The notes: generated by a model from the letters alone, not told the origin. A stretch of 64,000 bases of DNA from Rhodalgimonas zhirmunskyi (GCA_030848925.1 JANFFA010000002.1:62001-126000); one strand, 5' to 3'; positions 6,095 through 15,768 are shown, counted from the stretch's first letter. Translations and numbers: made by a program.

Positions 6095-7123
6095 GTGAAC
6101 GATCATCCCAAACGCCCTCTGACCTTGCGCGATGTTTCCGAGGCCTCGGGCGTTTCGGAAATGACGGTAAGCCGGGTATTGCGCAACAAGGGCGATGTCT
6201 CTGCCGCAACGCGGGAAAAGGTCCTTCGCTCAGCCAAACAACTTGGCTATGTGCCCAACAAGATCGCCGGGGCGCTGGCCAGCCAGCGTGTAAACCTCGT
6301 CGGGGTCATTATCCCCTCGATGGCGAATATGGTCTTCCCTGAAGTGATGACCGGCATTAGCCGCACGCTTGAAGACAGCGATCTTCAGCCCGTCGTCGGG
6401 ATTACAGATTACCTTCCTGAGAAAGAAGAGAAAGTCCTTTACGAGATGCTCTCGTGGCGCCCCTCCGGCGTGATCATCGCTGGGTTGGAACATAGCGATG
6501 CCTCGCGTGCGATGCTGCATGCTGCGGGCATACCAGTTGTCGAGATCATGGATGTGGATGGCCAGCCGATCGACTCCATGGTGGGCATCTCGCATCGGAC
6601 AGCCGGCCGCAAGATGGGCGAGGCGATCGTTGCCGCTGGCTACAAGCGGATCGCCTTTCTCGGCACCAAAATGCCGCTCGACCACCGCGCCCGCAAGCGT
6701 TTCGAAGGGTTTACCCAAGCCTTGGCAAAGGGCGGAATTGAAGTTGCCGATCAAGAGTTTTACTCTGGCGGTTCAGCGCTGGCCAAAGGCCGCGAGATGA
6801 CACAGACAGTGCTTGAGCGCACGCCTGACCTCGATTTCATCTACTACTCGAACGACATGATCGGGGCTGGCGGGCTTCTCTACCTGCTCGAAAAAGGCAT
6901 CGACGTTCCCGGCAAGATCGGGCTTGCCGGTTTCAATGGGGTCGAACTTTTACAAGGTCTGCCTATGAAACTTGCCACGATGGATGCGTGCCGCTTCGAA
7001 ATCGGCCAAAAAGCAGCCGAGATCATCCTCGCCCAAAGTTGCGAAGGCGGATTGGTGGCCTCACAAGCCATCGAAATGGCCCCCATGATTTCACCCGGGG
7101 ACACACTTCGAAGTCATCTTTAA
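6095..7123 (+). CDS. LacI-family transcriptional regulator (GntR-like)
   Basis: A 342-residue sugar-responsive DNA-binding protein. Residues about 10-60 form the LacI helix-turn-helix and hinge (LRDVSEASGVSEMTVSRVLR, then LGYVPNKIAGALASQ). The rest is a periplasmic-binding-protein-like effector domain with VGVIIPSMANMVFPEV and a dimer interface. It most resembles gluconate-type (GntR) LacI members, but the ligand cannot be told. The start is GTG 6095 with AGGA about 9 bases upstream. No sugar pathway genes are next to it: the tRNA and mobile DNA lie on the left, motB on the right, so its targets are probably elsewhere. Confidence 0.9.
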   Translation: MNDHPKRPLTLRDVSEASGVSEMTVSRVLRNKGDVSAATREKVLRSAKQLGYVPNKIAGALASQRVNLVGVIIPSMANMVFPEVMTGISRTLEDSDLQPVVGITDYLPEKEEKVLYEMLSWRPSGVIIAGLEHSDASRAMLHAAGIPVVEIMDVDGQPIDSMVGISHRTAGRKMGEAIVAAGYKRIAFLGTKMPLDHRARKRFEGFTQALAKGGIEVADQEFYSGGSALAKGREMTQTVLERTPDLDFIYYSNDMIGAGGLLYLLEKGIDVPGKIGLAGFNGVELLQGLPMKLATMDACRFEIGQKAAEIILAQSCEGGLVASQAIEMAPMISPGDTLRSHL

Positions 7124-7220
7124 TTTTCAGAGTCTAGCGACCCTTCAAATTCTTTCTTTAAGCCCTCGGCAACGCCTGAGTGCTACTCCCTGCCATGGGT
7201 GAGGTGAAAGGTGGTGGATC

Positions 7221-8093
7221 ATGAGCGCGCATAGCAATGTTGCGCCAGTCATCATCAAGAGGAAGAAGGTCGTTAGCGGCGATGGGCACCACGGCGGTGC
7301 CTGGAAAGTTGCTTACGCCGACTTTGTGACCGCGATGATGGCGTTCTTCCTCCTGATGTGGCTGCTAAACGCAACGACTGAAAAACAACGCAAAGGCGTG
7401 GCAGATTACTTCAGCCCGACGGTCCCGATTAATCGGATTTCCGGTGGAGGAGACGGCAACTTCGGTGGCGACAGTGTTTTTTCGGAACTGACGCTTCCGC
7501 AGAACGGCACCGGAGCAAGCAGCCTGCGCCCCACAGAAGGCCGGCAAGCCCGGGGCGAACACGGCGTCAGCCAACTGGGAGAAGACGGCAAGTCGGGCGA
7601 CGACACCTCAGGTCATGACGGCGGCGAAGAAGCTTTCACCGCGGTGGAGGACGCGCTTTTCGGCCGTGGCGGTGAGAGCATGGTATCGGATCAGGCAGCG
7701 CGGCATATAATCACAAAGGTCACGGATGAAGGCCTCGTGATCGAGCTCTTCGATATCGAAGGCGTGCCGCTGTTCACCCTTGGAACACACGATCCCACCA
7801 AAGAATTACGGGATATTGCCGAAATGCTGGCCCGCATATTCGATCTGGTCGAAAACAACGTTGCGGTAGGTGGATACACGAGATCTCAACCCATCGTCAT
7901 CGCCAAAAACCCGGTCTGGGGGCTGTCATCGGAGCGGGCAAATGCAATGCGTGAGTTGCTCGAAAAGTCGGGGCTTCCATCTGATCGGATCCAACGTGTG
8001 GTCGGCCACGCCGACCGCAGCCCCGTGGTCAAGAACCCCATGGCTATTCGCAACAACAGGCTAGAGGTCATATTGCTACGTGATCCGTCTTGA
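7221..8093 (+). CDS. motB: Flagellar motor stator protein MotB
   Basis: MotB forms the stator with MotA, anchoring it to peptidoglycan and conducting ions. The 290-residue protein has the basic N-terminus, a single membrane segment (about 30-50) with the conserved ion-binding Asp34 in AYADFVTAMMAFFLLMWLLN, a plug-like stretch after it (KQRKGVADYFSP), a linker of about 90 residues rich in Gly, and the C-terminal OmpA-like peptidoglycan-binding domain (about 180-288; LSSERANAMRELLEKSG, NNRLEVILL). A GGTGG ribosome site precedes ATG. MotA lies far away at 25.7 kb rather than next to it. Transcription is separate from the LacI gene, with about 97 bases between. Confidence 0.95.
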   Translation: MSAHSNVAPVIIKRKKVVSGDGHHGGAWKVAYADFVTAMMAFFLLMWLLNATTEKQRKGVADYFSPTVPINRISGGGDGNFGGDSVFSELTLPQNGTGASSLRPTEGRQARGEHGVSQLGEDGKSGDDTSGHDGGEEAFTAVEDALFGRGGESMVSDQAARHIITKVTDEGLVIELFDIEGVPLFTLGTHDPTKELRDIAEMLARIFDLVENNVAVGGYTRSQPIVIAKNPVWGLSSERANAMRELLEKSGLPSDRIQRVVGHADRSPVVKNPMAIRNNRLEVILLRDPS

Positions 8094-8208
8094 GCAGCCC
8101 GGCATCCCCTTCGGCCGTCCCACCTTACAGAGGGCACCTTGGATGTGCCTTCATTCAATTCCACCACCCGCAACTGATCCGTTACGAAAGTGGGGCGCAT
8201 TTTATCTG

Positions 8209-8223
8209 TTAGCGCGCTGTTAA
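8209..8223. promoter_or_regulatory. CtrA-like motif upstream of flgE
   Basis: TTAG-N7-TTAA, one base off the TTAA-N7-TTAA site bound by the alphaproteobacterial regulator CtrA, lies about 60 bases before the flgE start in the 188-base gap after motB. CtrA controls flagellar genes in many Rhodobacterales, so this may drive the flgE-flgK-flgL-flgI unit. A single near-match can arise by chance. Confidence 0.5.
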
Positions 8224-8281
8224 TTCGGCGCCGCTACTACTGGCATCAGCTGAAGGTCGATGCAGAAAAAAGGCGTATCAA

Positions 8282-9595
8282 ATGAGTATTTCCTCTTCAC
8301 TGAATTCAGGTGTGGCGGGCTTGATGTCAAACGCGACGCGTTTGGCGACAATCTCCGATAACATCGCGAACTCGAGCACGTATGGCTATAAGCGAGTCCA
8401 AACCGACTTCCATTCGATGGTGATTTCGCAAGTCGGTGGCTCCTACTCGGCGGGTGGGGTCCGGACGACCACTCAACGCCTGATCGATCAAAAAGGCGCA
8501 CTTGTATCCACATCCAACCCGACCGACCTCGCAGTAAGCGGTCGCGGCATGCTGCCGGTGACAACGATGAACGAGGTTGAAAACGCGAACGGTGCGGAAC
8601 AACTCTACCTGACGTCGACTGGTTCGTTTCGGACAAACGCCGAAGGCTACCTGACCACCGAGTCGGGCCTTGCTCTGCTAGGCTGGCCCGCCTTGCCCGA
8701 CGGCACCATTCCGACCTATCCGCGCGACTCCTCAAATGCGCTGGAACCGGTACAGATCAATCTCAACCAATTTTCTGGTGAAGCGACCACTGAAATTTCC
8801 CTCGGCGTGAACTTGCCGGCCACAGCGACGGGCGCTACCTCAGCGGGTACCCCCTCTGAAATGTCGGTCGAATACTACGACAACCTCGGCACCTCTCAAA
8901 GCCTCAACATCGAGTTCACGCCCACGATTCCGGTGAGCGGCTCTTCCAATGAATGGACCATGGTAATCACCGATAGCGCCTCCGCCGGTGCAATCGTGGG
9001 CGAGTACACCCTGGAATTCGACGACAGCCGCACGACTGGTGGTAGCCTTCTCAACGTCACCACGATCAGCGGCGGCGCGTATGATGCATTGACGGGCGGG
9101 CTCATCGTCAACGTGGCCGGTGGCCCGGTCGAAATTAACATTGGCGCGGTGGGAACGTCGGATGGCCTCACCCAGCTTTCCGACAGCTTTGCACCGGTCG
9201 CGGTGATCAAGGACGGCTACCCGGTCGGAAACCTGACCAGCGTAGAAGTTGATGGCAACGGCTTGGTGCACGCCTATTTCGACACGGGGATCAACCGAAC
9301 CATCTACCAGATCCCGCTTGTAGACTTCCCGAATGTCAACGGCTTGGCTGCGGGGAGCCAACAGACATACCTGCCCACACCCGATTCAGGTTCGTTCTTC
9401 CTTTGGGACGCGGGCGATGGAACCTTGGGCAACCCGACAGGCAGCATCTCCTCCTTCGCACTCGAAGAATCGACCACCGACGTGGCCGAAGAACTCACAT
9501 CGATGATCGAAACGCAACGCGCGTATTCCTCGAACGCCAAGGTCATCCAGACAGTTGATGAGATGCTTCAGGAAACGACCAACATCAAACGCTAA
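8282..9595 (+). CDS. flgE: Flagellar hook protein FlgE
   Basis: FlgE builds the hook, the flexible joint between rod and filament. The 437-residue protein has the N-terminal rod/hook signature (NSGVAGLMSNATRLATISDN then IANSSTYGYKR), a variable centre with Gly, Thr and Ser, and the C-terminal helical region (VAEELTSMIETQRAYSSNAK, then VQTVDEMLQE) that polymerises. Length fits typical alphaproteobacterial FlgE. It is the first gene of a flgE-flgK-flgL-flgI block. Other axial proteins share these ends, but the size, internal domain and flgK-flgL neighbours favour FlgE. Confidence 0.92.
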   Translation: MSISSSLNSGVAGLMSNATRLATISDNIANSSTYGYKRVQTDFHSMVISQVGGSYSAGGVRTTTQRLIDQKGALVSTSNPTDLAVSGRGMLPVTTMNEVENANGAEQLYLTSTGSFRTNAEGYLTTESGLALLGWPALPDGTIPTYPRDSSNALEPVQINLNQFSGEATTEISLGVNLPATATGATSAGTPSEMSVEYYDNLGTSQSLNIEFTPTIPVSGSSNEWTMVITDSASAGAIVGEYTLEFDDSRTTGGSLLNVTTISGGAYDALTGGLIVNVAGGPVEINIGAVGTSDGLTQLSDSFAPVAVIKDGYPVGNLTSVEVDGNGLVHAYFDTGINRTIYQIPLVDFPNVNGLAAGSQQTYLPTPDSGSFFLWDAGDGTLGNPTGSISSFALEESTTDVAEELTSMIETQRAYSSNAKVIQTVDEMLQETTNIKR

Positions 9596-9640
9596 CGCAA
9601 CCCGATGAGGTTGCGGGGATGAAAGTACAAAGGTGAACAC

Positions 9641-11089
9641 ATGAGTCTCTCATCTGCACTATCAAGCGCCATCTCGGGCCTGACCGCAACCTCGCGAAAT
9701 GCTCAGGTTACAGCATCGAATATTTCCAACGCTATGACAGAAGGGTACGGGCGGCGCGAATTGGTCGTTGGGTCAAATAGTATAGGCAGTGGCGTTCAGG
9801 TGCTGGGCGTAACGCGTCATGTCACGCCCGCCCTTCTTGCCGAGCGGCGCGATGCGGCAGCCGAGCAAGCGCAAACGACTCTGCTATCGGGATTCTACAA
9901 TCGGCTCGAAACACTTGTGGGCACACCAGCTGACGGCTCTTCTCTTTCGGCGCGCATGGCAGATTTCGAGGCCAGCCTTGTCTCGGCGGCAAGCCGACCT
10001 GACCTTGACGAACGACTAAACGGCGTCGTCAGTGACGCGAAAGAACTGGCCCACACGTTCAAGCGCGTCTCGGACGGAATCCAGTCGTTACGTTCAGAGG
10101 CGGATCTCGAGATCGCTCGTACTGTGGAACAACTGAATAGTTCACTCGAGCAGCTTCGCGACCTCAACCGTCAAATCTCAAGCGCGGTCGTCAACAAGCG
10201 CGAGACAGCCGCGCTGGAGGATCAGCGCCAGATAGTGATCGACAGCATCTCCGAGATTGTCCCCATAAAACAGGTACCCCGAGAATTGGGACAAGTGGCA
10301 CTCTATACACCCGGCGGCGCAATTTTGATCGATGGCACAGCGGCGAACATCGATTTTACAAACACCAGAACGATCATGCCGCACATGACCCAAGAAAACG
10401 GCATGCTCTCGGGCCTCGAAATCAACGGTAATCCAATATCCACTGACTCCGAAGCCGGCCCGCTCAGCGGTGGTAAGCTTGCCGCGCTCTTTGCGGTTCG
10501 CGATGACTTGGCGGTTAAAGCTCAGTCCCAACTCGATACAGCTGCGCGGGATCTGGTCGAACGCTTTCAAGACGGGGGCATCGATAGTACGCGCGCTGCA
10601 GGCGATGCTGGTTTCTTTACCGACTCAGGCGCACCCTTCGTCGCAACAGACGAGATCGGGCTGTCCGGTCGTATAGCGATCAACACGATCGTCGATCCCT
10701 CCGCTGGGGGCGAAGTCTGGCATGTGCGAGATGGGCTAGGGGCAACGGCTCCAGGGGCGATCGGGAACGGTCAACTTCTTCAAGACATGCAAGCCGCGCT
10801 CACCGCACTGCGGATACCCGCATCCGGTAGTTACGGCCCTTCGGCACAGACGGCGAGCGACCTTCAAGCCAGCTTTCTGGCCGAAATCGGTAGCGCCAGA
10901 GAGGTGAGTGACTTAAACCAGAATTTTGCCAGCGCGAGATGGAACAGCGCTCAAACCATGGTTCTCGAAGAAGGTGTCGATACTGATCAGGAAATTCAGC
11001 AACTCATGATTATCGAACAGGCATACGCGGCAAATGCCCGAATGCTGGAAGTGATTGGTGATATGATGGACCAGTTGGCGAGGATCTGA
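9641..11089 (+). CDS. flgK: Hook-filament junction protein FlgK (HAP1)
   Basis: FlgK caps the hook and joins it to the filament with FlgL. The 482-residue protein starts with LSSALSSAISGLTATSRNAQ and ASNISNAMTEGYGRRE, the axial-protein N-terminus, has long helices at about 120-200, and ends with the FlgK-type C-terminus (QEIQQLMIIEQAYAANARML, then EVIGDMMDQL). The gene begins 45 bases after flgE and its stop is two bases from the flgL start, so it is read with them. Secretion is through the flagellar export gate; no cleavable signal peptide is present, as expected. Confidence 0.93.
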   Translation: MSLSSALSSAISGLTATSRNAQVTASNISNAMTEGYGRRELVVGSNSIGSGVQVLGVTRHVTPALLAERRDAAAEQAQTTLLSGFYNRLETLVGTPADGSSLSARMADFEASLVSAASRPDLDERLNGVVSDAKELAHTFKRVSDGIQSLRSEADLEIARTVEQLNSSLEQLRDLNRQISSAVVNKRETAALEDQRQIVIDSISEIVPIKQVPRELGQVALYTPGGAILIDGTAANIDFTNTRTIMPHMTQENGMLSGLEINGNPISTDSEAGPLSGGKLAALFAVRDDLAVKAQSQLDTAARDLVERFQDGGIDSTRAAGDAGFFTDSGAPFVATDEIGLSGRIAINTIVDPSAGGEVWHVRDGLGATAPGAIGNGQLLQDMQAALTALRIPASGSYGPSAQTASDLQASFLAEIGSAREVSDLNQNFASARWNSAQTMVLEEGVDTDQEIQQLMIIEQAYAANARMLEVIGDMMDQLARI

Positions 11090-11091
11090 AT

Positions 11092-12102
11092 ATGTCTTAC
11101 TTTTCTCTTGGTGACATGGCGAGCAGCTTTGTTTTGCGGCGCCAGAATACAAACCTCAACAGCGAACTCGCCCGCCTCGCTCAGGAAATGTCCAGCGGTC
11201 AGACAGCGAATATCGCTCAACATCTGAATGGCAACTATTCCTATCTCGGAGATATCGAACGAGGCCTGCGCATCAACGCGAGCTATGCCACAGCTTCGAC
11301 AGAAGCGTCTATCTTCACAGGGACTATGCAAGCTGCCCTCGAAAACGTGCAGAACCTCGCGCAGGATGTTTCGAACGATCTCCTGATTGCGAGCGCGACG
11401 GAAGTACCACAAGCTTATGCCCGAGCTTCCGATGCCGCCGCAGGAGCTCTTGAGACGATAATCTCGTCCCTAAACTACACGGCCGCAGGGCGCAGTCTCT
11501 TTGCAGGGGCGCAATCGGATTCTTTACCGCTGATATCCGCAGACGAAATGCTGAGCGAATTGCGAACAGCCGTCACTGGAGAAACAACGCTTTCAGGGAT
11601 TTTGTCCACCATCGATACTTGGTTTGACGATGCAGGTGGCGGCTTTGAGACGTTAGCATATCGAGGCTCGACAACGAACATCTCGCCTTTCCTGCTGGAT
11701 GAGGCAGAAACCATCGAAATCGATGTACGTGCCGATGCTACGGAAATTCGTGCGGTTTTGAAAAACACCGTCATTGCGGCACTGGCCGGCGATGACACGC
11801 TTGGGTATTCGCATGATCTTCAAAACCAGCTGCTCACGGCAGCGGGTGAAAACTTAATGGCCTCTCAAGCCGACCTCACTGCGCTACGTGCCGGCCTCGG
11901 ATATGCGGAGTCCCGAATTGAGGAAAACACAACGCGCCTCTCGTCCGAGAAAACGAGTCTTGAGATCGCTCGGAACAATCTTCTTGGCGTAGATCTATAC
12001 GAAACGGCAACGCAAATGGAGGCGGTGCAACTTCAACTTGAGGGCCTCTACACTGCAACCGTCAAGCTTACGCGGTTGTCGTTGGTGAATTACATCTCAT
12101 GA
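11092..12102 (+). CDS. flgL: Hook-filament junction protein FlgL (HAP3)
   Basis: FlgL sits between FlgK and the flagellin filament. The 336-residue protein has a flagellin-like N-terminal helical domain (LRRQNTNLNSELARLAQEMSS, then about 50 residues of coil) and a C-terminal flagellin-like helix (SRIEENTTRLSSEKTSLEIA, LEGLYTATVKLTRLSLVNYI). The short variable middle separates it from flagellin. ATG follows the flgK stop by two bases, and its own TGA overlaps the flgI start. The N-terminal ASSFVLRRQNT replaces the usual RIST-type opening, which is common in this group. Confidence 0.88.
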   Translation: MSYFSLGDMASSFVLRRQNTNLNSELARLAQEMSSGQTANIAQHLNGNYSYLGDIERGLRINASYATASTEASIFTGTMQAALENVQNLAQDVSNDLLIASATEVPQAYARASDAAAGALETIISSLNYTAAGRSLFAGAQSDSLPLISADEMLSELRTAVTGETTLSGILSTIDTWFDDAGGGFETLAYRGSTTNISPFLLDEAETIEIDVRADATEIRAVLKNTVIAALAGDDTLGYSHDLQNQLLTAAGENLMASQADLTALRAGLGYAESRIEENTTRLSSEKTSLEIARNNLLGVDLYETATQMEAVQLQLEGLYTATVKLTRLSLVNYIS

Positions 12103-13202
12103 CACGATTTCTCGTATTTCTCACTTGTCTTGTCCTTTCTCTTCAGCAAGCACACGCTACGCCTGTTCGGATCAAGGATCTGGTGGAATTCGACGGGGTC
12201 CGGAGCAACGATCTTATCGGCTACGGTCTGGTTGTTGGCCTCAATGGTACGGGTGACGGACTGCGAAACGCCCCTTTTACCGAAGAGATCATGTCGAACA
12301 TCCTCGAACGCCTCGGCGTCAACGTGACTGGTGAACAATTCCGCCCCAAAAACGTTGCTGCGGTTTTCGTAACTGCCAAACTTCCGCCTTTCGCTAGAAC
12401 AGGCGGCACAATCGATGTGACGGTGTCCGCAATCGGTGACGCGAACAGCCTCTTGGGGGGCACATTGATCATGACACCGCTAAACGCCGCGGATGGCCAG
12501 ATATACGCCGTAGCACAAGGCACGATCATTGCGGGGGGCGCTCAGGCGGAAGGTGAGGCCGGAGGCGTTGTGCAAGGTGTACCCACCGCAGGGGTGATCC
12601 CGTCAGGCGCACGCGTAGAGCGAGAGATCGATTTCGATCTATCTTCACTACAAACGCTCCGGCTTGCTTTGCGAGAGCCAGACTTCACCACGGCGGAGAG
12701 GATCGAACGGCAGATCAATCGAAATTTTGGCAAGCGCGTTGCACAGATGCTAGATAGTGGGACTGTCCGGCTCGATATTCGGCAAACCGGGGCGCGCTCA
12801 GCCGCGCACGCCCTTGGTAGGATTGAAAACTTGCTGGTCGAACCCCAAACGAAAGCACGCGTAGTCGTAGATCAGCGTTCTGGAACTATCGTAATGGGGG
12901 CCGATGTACGCATTTCTCGCGTTGCTGTTTCTCAGGGCAACCTTACCCTGCGGATCGAAGAAACCCCGCTGGCGGTGCAGCCAAATCCCTTCTCAGAAGG
13001 AGAAACCGTTATAGTGCCTCGCACGAATGCCCAGATAACAGAGGAACCGGGTATCGGGCTTGCCGAAGTGCCGCCCGGCACATCGCTTTCTGAAGTTGTT
13101 GCAGGTTTGAATGCTCTAGGTGTCTCACCGCGAGATATGATCGACATCCTAAAAAGCATAAAAGCAGCAGGCGCACTACATGCTGAGTTCGTGATTTACT
13201 AA
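12099..13202 (+). CDS. flgI: Flagellar P-ring protein FlgI
   Basis: FlgI forms the ring in the peptidoglycan layer around the rod. The 367-residue protein has a Sec signal peptide (about 1-20, ending AHA) and the strongly conserved N-terminal block VRIKDLVEFDGVRSNDLIGY followed by GLVVGLNGTGD, and the C-terminal LSEVVAGLNALGVSPRDMID then ILKSIKAAGALHAE. Length is normal. ATG overlaps the flgL stop (ATGA). In many bacteria flgI follows flgH; here flgH lies 22 kb away in another block. The next gene is on the opposite strand, so the transcript ends here. Confidence 0.96.
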   Translation: MTRFLVFLTCLVLSLQQAHATPVRIKDLVEFDGVRSNDLIGYGLVVGLNGTGDGLRNAPFTEEIMSNILERLGVNVTGEQFRPKNVAAVFVTAKLPPFARTGGTIDVTVSAIGDANSLLGGTLIMTPLNAADGQIYAVAQGTIIAGGAQAEGEAGGVVQGVPTAGVIPSGARVEREIDFDLSSLQTLRLALREPDFTTAERIERQINRNFGKRVAQMLDSGTVRLDIRQTGARSAAHALGRIENLLVEPQTKARVVVDQRSGTIVMGADVRISRVAVSQGNLTLRIEETPLAVQPNPFSEGETVIVPRTNAQITEEPGIGLAEVPPGTSLSEVVAGLNALGVSPRDMIDILKSIKAAGALHAEFVIY

Positions 13203-13221
13203 ACGCAAGAAACCAATGGAG

Positions 13222-13830
13222 TTACGAACCGTCTAGGTCGCTGGCGGGCGAAATCGGGAAAAACTCGCCTGATGACCACACGCCAAACCACTTCTCTCCA
13301 TCGACACTGTGCATATCCCCGATATCGACAAGGCGATAAAAGCTTTTTCGGTCGATCAAGGCTTCGAGAGCATCACGCACCAGTACATAGGGGGATGGTT
13401 CATTGGTTTGCGACTCAAGTTCTACTCGTATCGGGAACTCGGGACCGGCCACGACCTGATCACCGACGTTCGTATGAAACGTCAGTTTTTGCTGCTGACC
13501 GGATCCCTCGGCAGTGAAATCTACGGCAACAAACGGCGCATCTTCCACCGAAATGCCAACTTTCTCGACCGGAGTGATGAGGAAAAAGCCATCTTCATCC
13601 TTGCGCAATATCGTCGAAAACAAGCGCACAAGTTCGGGACGACCGATGGGGGTGCCGAGGTAGAACCACGTTCCGTCCCTCTTGATGTGGATATCGAGAT
13701 CTCCACAGAACGGCGGATTCCAATCCTGCACAGGCGGCAAGCGCCCCGATTTAGCCGCAGCCCGAGCCGCGGCTTCAATTCCATCCGCCGTTGGCCTCAC
13801 GTTCATTTGTCCTCTCATTGCTTTTGCCAT
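13222..13830 (-). CDS. DUF1285 family protein
   Basis: About 202 residues from ATG 13830 (an ATG at 13818 or a GTG at 13854 are also possible). It matches the DUF1285 family by PPVQDWNPPFCGDLDIHIKR and GTWFYLGTPIGRPELVRLFS, followed by STILRKDEDGFFLITPVEKV and a C-terminal RSFYRLVD-like segment. No enzymatic motif is known to me and no signal peptide is seen, so it is probably cytoplasmic. It is divergent from the moxR operon with about 50 bases between them. DUF1285 genes often sit beside MoxR-type or tRNA nucleotidyltransferase genes in alphaproteobacteria; the meaning is unknown. Confidence 0.85.
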   Translation of the reverse strand: MAKAMRGQMNVRPTADGIEAAARAAAKSGRLPPVQDWNPPFCGDLDIHIKRDGTWFYLGTPIGRPELVRLFSTILRKDEDGFFLITPVEKVGISVEDAPFVAVDFTAEGSGQQQKLTFHTNVGDQVVAGPEFPIRVELESQTNEPSPYVLVRDALEALIDRKSFYRLVDIGDMHSVDGEKWFGVWSSGEFFPISPASDLDGS

Positions 13831-13879
13831 TCCGGTTTCGCACGCTACAGTCACCCAACACTAACTCAAACACGGAAGC

Positions 13880-14893
13880 ATGGCCATGACCGAGACCGCA
13901 GACCTAGTCGCCGACATAGAGGTGTTGGAACAAAAGATCGCGATGGCCAAGGCCTCGATCACAAAACGCTTCATCGGGCAGGAGACCGTGGTCGATCTCG
14001 CGCTTTCGGCGCTTTTGTGCGGTGGTCATGCCCTTTTGATAGGCCTGCCCGGTCTTGGCAAAACTCGGCTGGTCGAAACGCTCAGCGTAGTTATGGGGCT
14101 AGATGGTAATCGCGTTCAATTCACGCCGGACCTTATGCCGGGTGACATTCTTGGCAGCGAAGTTCTTGAAACCGGCGCCGACGGTAGCCGCACGTTTAAG
14201 TTTATTCCCGGTCCAATTTTCTGTCAGCTTTTGATGGCTGACGAGATCAATCGCGCTAGCCCACGCACCCAGTCGGCTTTACTTCAGGCGATGCAGGAAC
14301 GGCGCGTCACTGTGGCCGGGATAGATCGTGAACTGGATGCCCCTTTCCACGTGCTCGCCACGCAGAACCCGATCGAACAGGAAGGGACATATCCGCTGCC
14401 AGAAGCGCAGCTTGACCGCTTCCTAGTTCAGATCGACGTGACCTATCCCGATCGCGAAACGGAAAAAGACATCTTGTTGACGACAACCGGGGCCGCTGAA
14501 GAGCGGGCGCATGCTGTCTTTTCCCGCGAAGAACTTCTCGAAGCACAGACACTTTTGCGCCGGATGCCGGTCGGAGACTCGATTGTGGAGCAAATCCTTG
14601 ATCTGGTCCGCGCTTTCCGACCGGAAGATCCGTCTTCAGATGAACATGTTCGTACCGCCGTGGCGTGGGGCCCCGGCCCCCGTGCAGCGCAAGCTCTGAT
14701 GATGACCGTACGCGCACGCGCTATCTTGCAAGGGCGGCTTGCGCCGTCGACGGACGACATCATCGCAATGGCCAAACCCGTTCTGATCCACCGGATGGCT
14801 TTGAATTTCGCGGCGCGCGCGCGTGGTGAGAATCTTGAAACGTTGATCGAGAACATCGCTGCATCCGTCCTGCAGAGGGAGGCCGCTGCGTGA
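13880..14893 (+). CDS. MoxR-family AAA ATPase
   Basis: MoxR ATPases act like chaperones that mature or activate partner proteins, often with VWA-domain proteins. The 337-residue protein has Walker A GLPGLGKT (about 55-62), Walker B LLMADEINRA (about 113-122), sensor motif LATQNPIEQEGTYPLPEAQLD and the C-terminal lid. The start is ATG 13880 (13886 also possible). Its TGA overlaps the start of the DUF58 gene, and the order MoxR-DUF58-membrane proteins is a classical cassette. The operon sits inside the flagellar locus but encodes no flagellar part. Confidence 0.93.
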   Translation: MAMTETADLVADIEVLEQKIAMAKASITKRFIGQETVVDLALSALLCGGHALLIGLPGLGKTRLVETLSVVMGLDGNRVQFTPDLMPGDILGSEVLETGADGSRTFKFIPGPIFCQLLMADEINRASPRTQSALLQAMQERRVTVAGIDRELDAPFHVLATQNPIEQEGTYPLPEAQLDRFLVQIDVTYPDRETEKDILLTTTGAAEERAHAVFSREELLEAQTLLRRMPVGDSIVEQILDLVRAFRPEDPSSDEHVRTAVAWGPGPRAAQALMMTVRARAILQGRLAPSTDDIIAMAKPVLIHRMALNFAARARGENLETLIENIAASVLQREAAA

Positions 14894-15768
14894 TTGATCC
14901 CGCGCTGTCCATTCGGTCACGCGCCGAAGCTGAAGCTGCAAGGCTTCCAACGCTGCTTGCGCACGCCGAACATTTGGCCAGCACTGTCCTGTTGGGGGAA
15001 CACGGTCGCAGACGTGCGGGGCTTGGCGATGACTTTTGGCAGTACCGCGCCATGCAGGCGGGCGATTCCCGGCGCATGATTGATTGGAGACGCTCGGCAC
15101 GATCAGATACGCAGTTCGTGCGCGAGCAAGAATGGCAAATCGCCCAAAGTGTGCAGTTCTGGGTCGATCAGAGTGCTTCAATGCGCTTTCAAAGCGCAGG
15201 AGATTTGCCGACAAAGATTGACCGTGCGCGCGTTCTAGCCCTCGCCAGTGCTGTACTTTTGAGCCGTAGTGGAGAACGCATCGGAAGCACAGATGGCGGA
15301 CTTCCTCCACGCACCGGCTCCCAACAGTTGGCCCGTATGGCCGATGTTCTGATCACAGACGACGAACAAGATTACGCCGCACCGGACACGCGCGGTATGC
15401 TCAACTACTCACGCGCAGTATTCATCTCGGACTACCTATCCAATTTGGAGCCGATCAAAACCGCAGTTGCAGAGGCAACCGATCGTGGAATTCGGGGCGT
15501 TTTGCTGCAAATACTAGATCCGGCGGAAGAGGCTTTCCCTTATCGAGGCCGGACAATTTTCCAGAGTGTCGGTGGCACACTTAGCCATGAGACGATGAAG
15601 GCCAGTGACCTTCGCGATCGATACTTGGAACGGCTGGCAGAGCGAAAGGCCGAACTCGCAGCTCTTTGCGCCTCAACCGGTTGGCGGGTGCACTGCCATC
15701 ACACCAATCAAAGCGCGCAATCGGCGCTCCTGTGGCTACATCGCGCGATAGAGGGTGCCCCTGGATGA
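14890..15768 (+). CDS. DUF58 domain protein
   Basis: The DUF58 family is a VWA-like partner of MoxR ATPases. The 292-residue protein shows the family hallmark RRAGLGDDFWQYRAMQAGD followed by RRMIDWRRSARSD (about 37-75), then a VWA-like core (VQFWVDQSASMRFQS, with a partial metal-binding DxSxS-type motif) and the C-terminal half with LSRSG. No signal peptide is seen. ATG overlaps the moxR stop, and its TGA overlaps the next start. Likely function: adaptor or client of the MoxR ATPase at the envelope; substrate unknown. Confidence 0.9.
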   Translation: MIDPALSIRSRAEAEAARLPTLLAHAEHLASTVLLGEHGRRRAGLGDDFWQYRAMQAGDSRRMIDWRRSARSDTQFVREQEWQIAQSVQFWVDQSASMRFQSAGDLPTKIDRARVLALASAVLLSRSGERIGSTDGGLPPRTGSQQLARMADVLITDDEQDYAAPDTRGMLNYSRAVFISDYLSNLEPIKTAVAEATDRGIRGVLLQILDPAEEAFPYRGRTIFQSVGGTLSHETMKASDLRDRYLERLAERKAELAALCASTGWRVHCHHTNQSAQSALLWLHRAIEGAPG

